Positions 20,729 to 32,109 of a stretch of DNA of 64,000 bases are shown here, in pieces (positions within the stretch are counted from its first letter, which is position 1; every line of letters begins with the position of its first letter). Both the position numbers and the translations under genes were made by a program. The stretch comes from Adiantum capillus-veneris (taxonomy: Eukaryota > Streptophyta > Polypodiopsida > Polypodiales > Pteridaceae). The stretch is from the NCBI GenBank assembly GCA_014529385.2, contig CM043945.1:152435741-152499740 (forward strand), in the 5' to 3' direction. The notes under the pieces are model-generated. The model had not been told where the DNA came from. It searched no databases and worked only from the letters and a program-made list of their open reading frames with translations.

Positions 20729-23400
20729 ACGGGGATGTGAGAAAGCATATCTAAGTGTTTGAACAAATATGCGATTCTCTAGGAGAACACAATGACCTGC
20801 ATAAGAGTAATGCTTTAAACCTGACCTTAAGTGGGAAGGCAAGGTATTGGTATAGAACCCTAAGCGGTGGAAGAAAAAACGATTTACCCTACTCTTAGGA
20901 GACTGTTCTTGAAAAATTACATTAGAGAGGGAATCCTTTGGGGTGTAGCCTCTCAGCTCCAGAAAGCCCAACGAGAGGAGGGAGAGTTGGTGAGAGACTT
21001 TATTAGACGCTTGAAGCATTTGAATTCCTATTGTAATCCAAATGAGCACTTCAATAATAATCAATTTCTTGATAGATTCAGTAGGGGATTACGACATGAG
21101 GATATCTACAATGGCCTAGTCATTAGAGGTATCACCACTTGGGAAGTAGTCACCACCAATGCGATCCAATTGGAGGATAATTTAATTATTCAAGGAGAAA
21201 GAGTGTCTGTTGAGCCTAAATCTATTAGCTCGCAAGCATCCGGGCATCAGCCAATGACCCTAGAGCCTATTGCTAAGTAGCCAAAGATATCTGAGATGAC
21301 TTTAGCAAATCTCACCAAGGCTATTCAAGAGAGTCAAAGAGACAATCCTGCTCCACAGAACAATCATATGTATCCAAGAAGGGATCAATAATGGTGCTCA
21401 ATATGCTATGGACCGCATAGTACCAGTGAATGCCCTGCTTTTAGAGTAAAATTCAATGGAAACTGCAATGCCTGTGGGAGTTATGGTCATCAAGCTAAGG
21501 ATTGCATAGTATTTAAGCACGCGATGGCCAATAGACCAACCTTAGCATGGACAAACACACCTTGACTGCCTGCATTGATGTCGGCCCCACCTCTTGAGCA
21601 AACAGCACAACACATGTTCCCTAGGACCCAAAATGTTGTTCAAACAACACCCTTACCACCTCTAGTGCTAGGACCACAACCACCACATCCAAGAATCACT
21701 TATGTGAATCAAGTGGGTTATGAGTCATCTATTGCTTGTTTGGAAGGCTGTGAGGAAGATATAGACCCTAATATTTCCTATGGGATGGATGCGCTCGAAG
21801 AAAGTCCACAATACTACATGGAGAACTATTGGGGACAAGTCAAAACTGTCTATCAAGTAGCTGCTCTTGCTTCAAGAGTCCAAAATATCAATTACACTTC
21901 TAAGAGACCACCTCTTCAATGCTATGAGTGTGGAGGTCCACATCATGTGGCCGAGTTTCCTATTAGGCTACAAAAGAACACCACACTAATACAAACCAAT
22001 CAAGTGAGCACGTCTACAATACCGATACTCATGTGTAATCGATGTGGCATAGATCATTTGATTGCCCAATGTCCAAATAATCCAAATGCACCAAAGATCA
22101 TGCCATTAAACTTGATTGAGGTTACCGAGGAGCCATCACAAAGTAAACTTGTGGTACTAGTAAACGTACTCACACAATTGATGCTCCAAAATCAAAATTA
22201 TATTCTTGAGGAAAAAGACATGGCATCAATTGCCCAATCTTAGAAAAAGAAGAAAACACAAAGGAAGAGATCGCAAAAAGCAGCGAACCCCAGTTCAAAG
22301 ACCAACATAGGGACTAGTGACGACCCCGTATATATGAACGACACTGAAGAGGATTCTGATTCAGGTGAAACCATGGAAACCAAAACGACCACTAAGATAG
22401 AAACCACCAAGGAAGATCTTCATGAGCCACAATGGCCAGGATCCAAGAAGAAGATAGGAACTTATCCAAACCCTACGGAGGAGATCGAGCGAGTCAATCA
22501 ATTAAGGAGTTTGATAGAAGATACCCAAAGGGATCTAGAACCAGCACCTAGGCAGATCTAGATTACAGACACCGTGTTCCCTACACAACAACAACCTCAC
22601 CAAGTCCATAGACCCTTAGCCATACCTAGGGTCATCCAAGAAGAAAGTGACTTACAGTCATGGGAAAGTGGGCGACTCACTTTTTGATGGAAACAATGTT
22701 TATAGAGGGACTACTTGATCCTATCAAAGAAATGGAGATCCCATCTTCCCCACGTCAAGGGGCTGAAGCCCAAAAGGTACGGTTGAACATTGCCAAATTG
22801 ATGGATTTCATGTCTTCAGAAGTTAGAATCACCATCATGTCCAAATTATATAAAGACCATGAGCTAGTCTCAACTCTTCGAGCATTCCTCAATGGAGAAC
22901 TGAAGTTTGGGCTACCACAATTTGCACAGATGGGTGCAGTTGGGGAGATGCCAATAGAGGAGGAGCACTTAGATCCACAACCCAACCTAGATGAGAACCT
23001 TGTTATAGAATGTTGACAAGTTGGGACAATACTTTGAGGGTGATGAATCCAATGCGACCATACCAATCCCTACTAAGGGATTAACTGTGAAGGGAATCCT
23101 TGATGGTGGCACTGGGGTTAGCATTGTGACTAAAAATTAATGGGAAACTATGGGAAGACCTCACCTTGCGACCACAACCATAGTAATGAAGATGGCCAAT
23201 GGGTTTATTGTTAAACCTGTTGGGATGCTAGAAGGTCTCAAGATCAAGGTCTTTGGACACAAAATAAGAATTACCTTTATTGCTATGGATTTCTCCAAGC
23301 ATACTATGGCATCGGAGATGATCTTAGGACGTCCTTTCATGAGGGAAGCAAAAATGGTGCATGACTGGTCTAAAAACCATGTCTACCTGTAGTTCCAAGA
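20729..23400 (+). pseudogene. Gag C-terminal half and first protease of element E (broken)
   Basis: Continues gag where the left block stopped at 1860. It holds capsid parts (WGVASQLQKAQREEGE, FNNNQFLDRFSRGLRHEDIY at 20940-21110); a first pair of zinc knuckles near 21390-21510; a second pair near 21920-22075, where the third knuckle has Phe in place of its last Cys (CYECGGPHHVAEF); a linker; and a retropepsin near 23095-23395 with ILDGGTGVSIVT and MILGRPFM. Stops at 21278, 22241, 22559, 23014 and others, plus frame changes, leave only fragments. Alignment partner: residues about 460-1400 of the element C protein. Confidence 0.8.
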
Positions 23401-24269
23401 TTCTGTCATTCGAGTGGATCTTGTAACTGGTTGAGCACATCCCCTAGGAAATAGGTTTATAATTGATCATAGATCTGACACGGTAGTTCACCCGGCCCCA
23501 CTGCAGTATTGTTACACGTGTAAAGCGGACACTGATGCTGGGGAAGATTCTCCTTATATGGATGTACTACCTGGGATGACTCAGTCGGACAATGTGGATT
23601 GGGTCCCCCTAGCAGCAACCATAGACACTTGGGGAAATAGGGGGACGACTTGGTTAACACCTGAGGGGGATGAAATGCCACCACTCATACCCTTAAATAT
23701 GCTAGAAGCAATGCATATATCTTCTTATGACCTACAAGATGAAGGTTTGACTGGCATTGGAACCAGTAGCACCTCACAAGAATATAGCCCACACAATTTG
23801 GGGTCAGAATCATCAATTGAAATTGACTCTGCGGACAAAGAATCTGAGTTAAATCTTAGTGAAAATGTGGGGACAAACCATTCAGGGCCCAGTGGTACCT
23901 AGATAACAATCTATCCAAGGGAGCAAAAAACACAAGTAGTGATTCATCTAGTAACTCTTCACTAGAGATCGATCGTAATCAACAATTAGACAAGAAAAGT
24001 AAGAGATATAAGAGGTGACGATATCGAGAAAATGTGCATGTTAGAATAAATGAAAATAAATCTAATGCAAAATGGCTTAATTATATAGGGGCATGTGATG
24101 CCCATCAAAAGCTGATAGATAACTGGGGTGACTACCTTCAAAGCGTTATGTGGTGTAGCCCACAACCCATTGACATCGCACAACTAGAGGCTACAGAGAA
24201 GCCAAAGTTGAGCCATACCATAAGGAGACGACAAATCAAGAGTTAGCTCAACAACAAAAGGAATCGGAA
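23401..24269 (+). pseudogene. Element E linker between protease and RT
   Basis: Fragments 23558-23902 and 24034-24246 remain open. The first part (SDNVDWVPLAATIDTWGNRG) matches the element C protein just before C loses similarity (C about 40695). The rest has no counterpart in C because C lacks this whole segment. No domain recognised. Confidence 0.55.
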
Positions 24270-25477
24270 GTGAAATCACAGTCCACAAAACAACAGGACC
24301 CCACAAACTTACACCGTGCAGTTGAACATTTCAAATCCTATACCACAGGGGAACGTAAGGTTGTGTATACAAAGGCTCAAAGAAAACCTATCGATGGGAG
24401 CAATGGAGTCTATGATGGTCATGCGAAAGTTAAGGAAATAGAGTTAGCAGACCCAAGAGAAGAGTCCAAACCTATTTTCGTTGCCCAAGATCTGACAGAG
24501 ACTGAGGAGTGTGTACTTAAAGAACTTCTCAAGGAATTCAAGGATATGTTTGCCTGGACATATCATGATATGAAAGGTGTTCCACCTTCCATGGTGCAAC
24601 ACACAATCCCCATGAATAGCATGGCTAAACCAGTTCAGCAACGACCCTACCCAATGAATCCTAAATATGCAAAATTCGTTCAAGAAGAGATTGAAAACCT
24701 TGTTATTTGCGGATTCATATACCCTATTGAGCACTCAGAATGGGTGTTTCCAATAGTGATTGTGCCAAAAAAGAATGGGAAACTCAAAGTGTGCGTGGAT
24801 CTCAAGAAGGTCAATGCCACCACCAGTAGGGACCATTACCCCTTGCCATATTCAGAACATGTGCTTGAAAGAGTTGCAGGGAAGGAAGCTTATAGCTTTC
24901 TAGATGGGTACTCTGGCTACAATCAAATAACAATTGCGCTGGAGGACCAAGAAAAACCAGCCTTTATAACCAAATTTGGAGTGTTCTCATTTTGTGTTAT
25001 GGCTTTTGGCTTAACCAATGCCCCTGCTACCTTTCAAAGATTAATAAACACTGCTTTTAGAGAATATTTGAGGGAGTTTTGTGAAGCTTTCTTAGATGAC
25101 CTTTGTGTTTATTCCTCTTAGAAAGAACATCTATCATGCTTACGAAAAGTGTTTGAGAAGTGCAAATTGTATCACATCTCTTACACCCTTTCAAATGCCA
25201 GTTTTGGGTTAAACATGGAGTCATTTTATGGCATATAGTGTCCAAAAATGGGATTTCTACATATGAGAGCAAAATTAAAGCCATTGCTGAATTTCTACCA
25301 CCTACAAACTATAAAGGAGTTCAAAGGTTCATGGGCCATGTTGGTTATTACCGACGGTTTGTTGCTGAGATAGCTCATCCTTTGTACAAGCTTCTTATTG
25401 AGTTCAAATGGACCACGGAGTGTCACCATGCTTATGAGTCATTGAAAAAGACCTTGACTAGCGCTCTTATTCTATGA
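24270..25477 (+). pseudogene. Element E reverse transcriptase (broken)
   Basis: RT motifs in order: FPIVIVPKKNGKLKVCVD, YPLPYSEHVLERV, SFLDGYSGYNQI, MAFGLTNAPATFQR and the catalytic FLDDLCVYSS near 25090. A TAG at 25119 stops the frame. The thumb part continues at 25160-25477 (VQRFMGHVGYYRRFV) in another frame. It is a typical plant Ty3 RT without unusual active-site residues. Confidence 0.85.
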
Positions 25478-25777
25478 GTGCCCGATTGGAATGTAATTTT
25501 CTATGTGCATATTGATGCATTGAACTTTGTTATTGGGTGTGTTCTAGCTCAACCAGGAGAACATAGGTTGGACTACCCCATTAGCTTTGCAAGTTGTCAA
25601 TTGAATGATGCCAAGAGAAAGTATATTACTACATAACGAGAAGGTTTAGGTATGATTTATGCAGTGAAGAAATTCCGCTACTACCTTCTGGCCAACAAGT
25701 TTGTTTTCTATGTTGATCATCAAGCCTTGTTGTATCTAGTAAAAAAACCTTGTTCCACGAGAAGAATTACATGATGG
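25478..25777 (+). pseudogene. Element E RNase H remnant
   Basis: Translation across stops at 25475, 25635 and 25772 shows HIDALNFVIGCVLAQPG, REGLGMIYAVKKFRYYL and YVDHQAL, the usual RNase H blocks after a Ty3 RT. A stop sits where the catalytic Glu-containing block begins. Confidence 0.7.
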
Positions 25778-27076
25778 TTGTTAATTCTCCTTGAGTTTGA
25801 TTTTATCGTTGTGGTAAGACCTGGTAAAAGACATGTCATGGAGGACTATTTGTTTTGCATACCCAATGGTGAAGCCCCTATTGGAGTCGATGATGATTTG
25901 TCCAATACTTCTCTATTCCTAGTCAAAACAATACCTGAATGGAGTGAGAAGATTGTGAACTTTCTATTTAATGGTTTTCCACCCAAAGATCTTCATAAGG
26001 ACATAGCTCAAAAACTGTTAAAAGAATGTGAACCTTACTCTCTCATTGCAGGAACTCTCTACAGGCTAGAGAAGGATGATATTCTTAGACGTTGTGCTCG
26101 TGAGGATGAGTATTTATACATACTACAAGAAGCCCACATGGGTATAGCCGGAGGACATTTCTCAGGGGAAATAACAGCTAGAAAGGTGTTGCAATCAAGC
26201 TATTGGTGGCCTACCCTATTCAAGGATGCATTACTTTTTGCAAAAGGATGTGATGAATGCCAACGTTACAAGATTACACAACAAAATTATAAGATGCCCT
26301 TATATCCTGTTAAAGAGACTCAACCATTTGAAAAATGGGGTTTGGACTTTGTAGGCCCAATTAGTCCGACAGCTCGTAGCACTCAGTCTCAATATATTAT
26401 CGTTGCCACTGACTATGTGACAAAGTGGGCGGAAGCCAAGGCAACACGTAAGGCCAATGCAGGGTCATCTACCAAGTTTCTCTTTGAGAACATTATCACA
26501 AGATTTGGTTGTCCCTTTGAGATTGTGAGTGACAATGGTACACATTTTATAAATGGAGTAATAAAAGAACTCACTACCAACTTTATGATAGCTCACCATA
26601 AGTCCACACCTTATTATCCACAAGCAAATGGCCAAGTTGAGAGCACCAACAAGACCTTAATCTATATCTTGACCAAAACGGAGGAAGCTCATTGCACAGA
26701 TTGGGATTTAAAGCTTACACCAGCTCTATGGGCTTATTGTACTGCGTACAAAGTTGCTATTAACTACACACCATTTAAGATGGTGTATGGCCAAGAAGCG
26801 GTTATGCCATGGGAGTTTGTCGTTCATAGTCTTCGAGTAGCTTCTCAAGAAGGTTGGGATGGTAACCCCTTAGTTGAGCGATTATATATCCTTGAAAGGC
26901 TAGATGAAGAGAGGCAATTAGCTGTGCAAAATGCACTTGTGGAGAAAGATAGGAGGAAGAAATGGTTTGACCGTCATCTAAAGAACAAAGATATCAATGT
27001 TGGTGATAAGGTCCTTATGTATGGAGTGCGTAACAAAAAGAAAAAGTTGGAATATGCGGGAAAAAGGACCATATAG
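25778..27076 (+). pseudogene. Element E integrase (longest open part of E)
   Basis: 432 codons without a stop. Zinc domain HHCC (AGGHFS ... GCDECQRY) near 26150-26270. Core with LDFVGP, VSDNGTHF and NGQVESTNK gives D, D and E with normal spacing. The C-terminal domain follows (DKVLMYGV). A frame change near 27050 moves the rest (YRVCEITPQGTICVETLDG) into the ORF ending at 27299. It would be the integration enzyme. All catalytic residues remain, but there is no start codon of its own because it is part of a polyprotein. Confidence 0.85.
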
Positions 27077-27299
27077 AGTATGTGAGATCACCCCACAAGG
27101 AACCATTTGTGTGGAGACTCTTGATGGAGTTGAAACCATCGGATTCCTCAATGGGAGCAAATTTCAAAGATACTATGATCCTTTAAGCCAAGAGGAGCTA
27201 CGTGCCATCCATACAAAAAAAGGAGCCAAGGCACAAATAGAATTGAAGAAGATACAAGCTCAAGCTGAGGCTAAGGAGCGACAACAACGCATAAGATGA

Positions 27300-27720
27300 A
27301 AAAGAGAGGCTAACCTTGGAGTTACACATGCATTCCACGTTGAAATCGACAAGGATTGGTTGGAATCTGACACACCTCTACAATACCCTATTGAGCTAAA
27401 CAACACCTATGGAAAAATGCTATATAACACCTTATTGGGCACGGGTGCTAAATATAATCTGCTATCATATGGGGTGTGGTGTCAGTTAGGGAAGCCACCT
27501 CTATCTGAGAGTATTATCCAAGTCAAGGGTGTCAACAAGAAAAAAACTGCGGTTTTTGGAATCTGGCTGTCAGTTATGAAAATGGGGTTATAGCTCAAGA
27601 CTTTTTGGTCATGCCTGTTGGAACTATGGAGGGTAATATAAACCTAGGACGCACGGGATGATAGCCACCAAATGCACTATTGATTGGGAGATAGGGAGTG
27701 TCACAACACAGAAACCAACT
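27300..27720 (+). pseudogene. Second retropepsin-like domain downstream of integrase in element E
   Basis: After the integrase tail, fragments 27360-27593 and the next frame to about 27700 read as an aspartic-protease-like fold: LLGTGAKYNLLSYGVW (D-T-G replaced by G-T-G in this copy), then GKPPL, a middle strand DFLVMPVGTMEGN, and NLGRT followed by CTIDW, the usual place of the I-L-G-R-P-W element. The first protease of E is at about 23095. A stop and a shift near 27590 break the domain. Whether the second copy was catalytic or a decoy cannot be told. Confidence 0.55.
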
Positions 27721-28555
27721 CTTAGCCCTACCACTCAAGCCATAGTCCTTGAGATATTTCCTCTTAAGGAAATAAAACCCAAAACATTGCATGTCCAAGA
27801 GGCTGAACCATATGTCCCCAAAGCCCAACTCTCTAGAGCTTCAACTAATGTAGTTGAAATAAAGCTTGAGACAAACAAGACCCATTAAAACAAAGAAAAC
27901 ATACAAGTGGTTCCTTGAAGCTTCTTTAGCGACCATAGCTAGTGCTAAAAGACGGGAGCCTGGTGAGAGACGTCCCACTCGCTCCAAGAAATGTAAGGAA
28001 ACGTGGTGTTGGATTCCTAAACAACTATTGGAAGCCCAAGGCTACTATCAAGGAAATGATCAAATCTGGGTGCCAAAACATAGATTGCGTTCTTACTTGT
28101 CACCGGGCCCATATAAACCCAATCCTGTGGCTCCAAAATGAATTGAAGATCGCGGAAAGGAAAAAATCACGGAATGCTACATACCCGCTCCAGAGTTAGT
28201 TTGGGTACCAAAGGAAGAACGATTTGTTCCACCTAGCTCAAGAACAGGGAAGCAAATGAAGCTTCTTTCTCTTCATGTAATTCCTATACGGAAATAGAAG
28301 CTTCGACACAACCTCCACCTACCATTGTACATATCCATACAAGCAAGAAAGAGTTTGCACCTCTCGTTGTAAGTTCACCACCTACAACAACGTTGCAAAT
28401 AAAATCATGGGAGAGTACCTTACTACCCTTGCAACTAGATGAAATGCATAGGATGGTCGAAAACTATTGGTTAAAGCCTTCACCCATAACAACTTGGAAC
28501 AATTGCTTTCAAAAGGTGACAACATCATTCCAAAAGGTCCCAAAGTAGGTGGGAG
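27721..28555 (+). pseudogene. Element E basic C-terminal tail
   Basis: Open parts up to 27888 and 27866-28141 encode KKTYKW, RPTRSKK and WIPKQLLEAQGYYQGNDQIW. These match residues about 1510-1600 of the element C protein very closely, so this tail is conserved while the segment between protease and tail is absent in C. It then ends in broken sequence. A purine-rich tract GTAGGTGGGAG at 28545-28555 comes just before the LTR-like start. Confidence 0.65.
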
Positions 28556-29927
28556 TGTTTGCTGGCATCCATCATTCACTTGCTTCCCTCTCAACCTTCC
28601 TCCCTGGCCTCTCAATCTCCAATCTTAGGGAATGTATATATAAAGCCTTATATTCACAAAAATAAGATTAAAAAGTAAAAGAGCAAGAGCCATAACACAA
28701 AATCATAAAAAAACATTATGCACAAGAACACGATTCTTGTAATATTTGCACTCTAACATCATTTATTTGTGTGTGTCATCCACTCTTGCCTTGGGTGAGA
28801 GGTACCCTTATTACTTTTCACAAATGTTTCACATGGTCTTTCTGGTGCTTGCATGTGAATGGGATTTGGTAGGTACGCTAGCATGTGAGAGGAATTTTGA
28901 GGAGTTAGAATGGCTGATACGTCTCTTGACCACGACTGATCCATACTTAGTAGAGAGTGTATCTCCCATTGCACAAGCCTATCCTTTTGACCAAGATGAC
29001 TATAGGCGTCTAGTGACCTTCTTAGTAAACATTGGTGCCTCTAATGATGAACAAGATTTACATGATTATACGGATGGCACATATGGTCTCACAAATGATG
29101 ACTTTTTTTTTCTCCACGATGAGGATAGGGGTTTATCCTTAGGGTTTCCCCCCAATCTCTACAATATCCTATTCCCTTGACTCTCTAGGGGGATTGCAAA
29201 CAATTAGGTTAGGGTTCCTTATGTTTTTTAATTGTGTTCAATAAGTGTTGGTACACTGATGTGCCTCCTAGAGGTACTCTTTGTGTTTCCTAGTGTGTAC
29301 AAAAATGCGTTGCTGTTGTTAGGATTTGGACCTTCATGGAATCTTTCTCTCATTCACACTTCAAATCAAGCGCGATCGCCAACACAGGCAGGTGTTTCTT
29401 GTCCATTAGCATTGCCCCTTATCTTTTTGCATCCATGTTTGTCTGCTTTAATTGTGATTGGTAGCATAATATCCAACACATTTTCTTAGTATCAAACATT
29501 AAATTCAATGTAATTTTTTGTCATAATCACTTGTCTAGGTTTAAAAATCAAGCAGTCTGACTAAGCTAGTTTGACCAAGCTAGGCGTTAAAGATCTTCTC
29601 TTAATACCATGGGGAATGACTTCCTAATAATCAATGGCTACTTAGGTTCTTAATCCAATTTAGGCAGCATTGTGTGAAATGTACTAGGGCTTTCTAGTGG
29701 GCTTAGTCCCTATTGACCTTTAGCTTAAGTATTATAAAGGGAGTTTACTAATGTGATGAGACTGGAAAGGGTAACATTGTTATATGACCCCCCAAATTTA
29801 CAAAATTAAAATATTAAAAACGTACAAAAAAACAAAAAATCAAAGTGCGACAATGTAAAATCTTAAGCTGGAAGAGAAATCTCAGCTTGATTTGGTACTT
29901 CACTCACATGTATCGCCTATGGTACTG
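28556..29927 (+). repeat. LTR-like 3' end of element E
   Basis: Starts TGTTTGCTGGC right after a purine tract. It has a TATA box TATATATAAAG at 28635-28645, and its start and end match 41396-42384 inside element C. About 590 bp in the middle (28660-29250) are not in C. Similarity to C ends at TATGGTACT (29927). A terminal CA is not clear, so the end of the LTR is uncertain and it may be truncated. Confidence 0.55.
28824..29180 (+). CDS. Unassigned ORF in the 3' LTR-like part of element E
   Basis: An ATG at 28824 opens about 118 codons. The product is acidic, with a leucine-rich start (EELEWLIRLLTTTDPYLVES) and an Asp/Glu-rich end. It is absent from the related segment in element C, so it may be an inserted or captured piece. 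No family recognised. It may be a chance ORF. Confidence 0.25.
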   Translation: MFHMVFLVLACEWDLVGTLACERNFEELEWLIRLLTTTDPYLVESVSPIAQAYPFDQDDYRRLVTFLVNIGASNDEQDLHDYTDGTYGLTNDDFFFLHDEDRGLSLGFPPNLYNILFP

Positions 29928-30624
29928 AGGCGGTCTGGGGCGGGCAACAAGAGAATTGACCTCTAAACACTCCTCAAGGCTCCAATGCTGCTCAATTGGG
30001 GCTGGGGCAACCACAAGCACCACACAACAACAAACCCACATCCAAACACAAACAAGATAGGGGCACCACCTAGTTATGGTATGCGAACTAGGATGCAGGA
30101 GAGATTTTTTCACAACCAAGAAGATGCGCCACAAAACATACATAAGCAACCTCACACCAAGACACACACAAAATGGAATAGAGAGAGCTAGAGAAAATGG
30201 AAGAGAGAGAGGAATGGATCTTGCATAATACCTTACTTATGACTTGCAAATGGAGATGCATCATTATGATGCTATCGTAGAGCTTGTAGAAAACTAACTC
30301 AATGATTAGTGAATGCTAAACATCGCCAACACACACACACACACTGTCTTAGGGTGTGGGAGACCTCTCACCACAATACCCTCTTACAATGGACACAAAA
30401 TTGGTAATGCAAACACACTAAAAAACTTGCTAAAAAAAGGTCAACCGATAGAAACTCAAAATACACAAGTCATCTTGAATTCACCAAACCGTATTGCACA
30501 AATGGAAGGACAAAGATTTGAATGTCGAATCACGCCTTTGATGCACCAAACCTCAACTTATTGATGATGGAGGAGCATATACAATAGTGGTTTTGAGATT
30601 TTTGAACTCACGCTCTCTCATTTG
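29928..30624. other. Unassigned sequence between elements E and D
   Basis: About 700 bp without a recognised gene. Short plus-strand ORFs (29985-30191 and 30313-30564) have no known motif. The sequence would continue at 44659 if element D is removed, since the flanks ATTTG and ACTTG are near-identical. Confidence 0.5.
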
Positions 30625-30852
30625 TGTTACCATATACATGTGGTAGTGATGTGTGTGAACACACTAGGACCGCCGAGGCATTTTTTCCCTCTTTAGGAGG
30701 TTTTTTCCCCTGTGCATTGTATATACGCCCATCACTCTAGGGCTATCCATCTTTTCCATTGCACACTAAGTAATACACTCTCTATTGTGTGCCTTGAGCT
30801 TCCTTCGTCTTCTCCAAGCTGTGTGTGTTTCTCTGCAACCCTAATTCCAACA
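30625..30852 (+). repeat. Element D 5' LTR
   Basis: 228 bp, same length as 44431-44658. A TATATAC TATA-like sequence lies at 30720-30726. Confidence 0.93.
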
Positions 30853-30854
30853 AT

Positions 30855-30866
30855 TGGTATCAGAGC
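30855..30866 (+). other. Element D primer-binding site (initiator-Met tRNA type)
   Basis: TGGTATCAGAGC, the standard plant Ty1/copia PBS complementary to the 3' end of initiator methionine tRNA, two bases after the LTR. Confidence 0.9.
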
Positions 30867-31213
30867 AGGTCACGCCCTCCCGGGATTAGTCGCCAACTGC
30901 TCCAACACACGCCTGCTCACTTTCTCCGATTTCAGTGAGCTTTGGCGAGCGTTCGCAGGTCAAAAAAAAATTTGGGCAAGCTCAAAGAGCTTGATCTGCT
31001 CAGAATTTTGATTTGGACTCATTTCGGCCTCCGTTTCCACTATAGGCAGTACTGCACAGGCTATTTCGTCATTTTGTGCAGAATTTCTGTCAGTGCCGTT
31101 TTCTGTATACAAGTGCCTTATAGTCTTCTACGGTTTGTGCTATATAGCACAGGTTGTTCCCGCTCCGTTTCTCCTATTTTCAGGCAGTTTTCACATCAGG
31201 TGCAGCATTTACC

Positions 31214-32109
31214 ATGGCTGACAACAACAACACAGATGTGTTCAAGATGTTTGCTGTTGAGGACAGGTCGGATGGGGACAACTACCCTATGTGGGCTTAT
31301 ATGATGCAACATGTTCTTGTGTCAAAGGGTGTCTGGAACATTGTGCAGGGCATTGATGTACGTCCTGGTTCTGAGGATGTAGGCGATGTTGAGGATGTTG
31401 CAGGTCTTGCTGCAAGGATTGCAGTTGTTAGAGTTGTTTTGCCTACGGCAGAACAAGCTTGTTGGGATGTTAAGGATGCGTAGGCTCATGCATTGATTGC
31501 GTTGTCTGTGAAGCGCACCATTGTTCCTCACATACGTTCAACAAAATCTGCAAAACAGGCTTGGGATATTCTAGCAGGTCTTTATGCAAGCCGCAATGAG
31601 GCTAAAATTGCTTTGCTGCGTAAAGAGATGGTGTCAAAGATTATGCATGAGGAAGATGATATGGACACTTTCCTTGCTAGTGTCAAGGATATCAATGAGC
31701 AGATTATTTCTGCAGGTGAAGTCATTTCAGACAGTTCCCTTGTGCAGACTGTTCTTGATGCCTTACCAAATTCCTACCAGACTTTTTCTAGTACTTGGAG
31801 ACTAATGACCCAAGGAAATCCTGAAGTTGTCAAGTTTGATGCATTATGCACATTGCTGTTGCAAGAGTCACTTTCTAGAAAAAACAGGACTAGGCAGCGT
31901 GCAGTTGAACAGGCTTTTATTGCTTCTCAAAGAAAGGGTGGTAATAGTAATGCAACCACTTCTTATGGTTCTGCTGCGAGTGGAAAAAATTCTGTTCCTA
32001 ATACTTCTGCTGGCAGTACTTCGTCTGACAATTCTGGTGATAAGGGCAAAAAGAAGATGCGTTGCCATTATTGTAATCCAATGATCACTTAATCAAGTCG
32101 TGTCCTAAG
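31214..32109 (+). pseudogene. Element D gag (broken)
   Basis: ATG at 31214 in context ACCATGG. It starts M-A-D-N-N-N, followed by the usual copia gag pattern (NYPMWAYMMQHVL, then LASVKDINEQIISAGE and LDALPNSYQTF). A TAG at 31481-31483 interrupts it in frame. The zinc knuckle begins CHYCN near 32068, then a one-base frameshift moves the H and last C (DHLIKSC) to another frame, so the knuckle is split. Role: particle structural protein. Confidence 0.85.

Larger units (their letters stand above)
1..29927 (+). mobile_element. Element E: degraded Ty3/gypsy LTR retrotransposon, host of nested elements A and B
   Basis: Two blocks on the plus strand, 1-1860 and 20729-29927, read as one retrotransposon once the 18.9-kb insertion A is removed. 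The left block ends inside gag and the right block resumes at the next gag codons. Domain order is gag, four zinc knuckles, protease, RT, RNase H, integrase, a second protease-like domain, a basic tail, then an LTR-like 3' end starting at 28556. Element C at 34692-43566 is a relative and was used as the alignment guide. E is full of stops and frameshifts except for the integrase, so it is dead. Its 5' LTR lies outside the window. The right limit 29927 is where similarity to C stops. Confidence 0.85.

Noticed and set aside
27904-28092. Basic tail of element E as a separate DNA-binding gene
   Set aside because: It is continuous with the tail of the element C polyprotein and has no start of its own.
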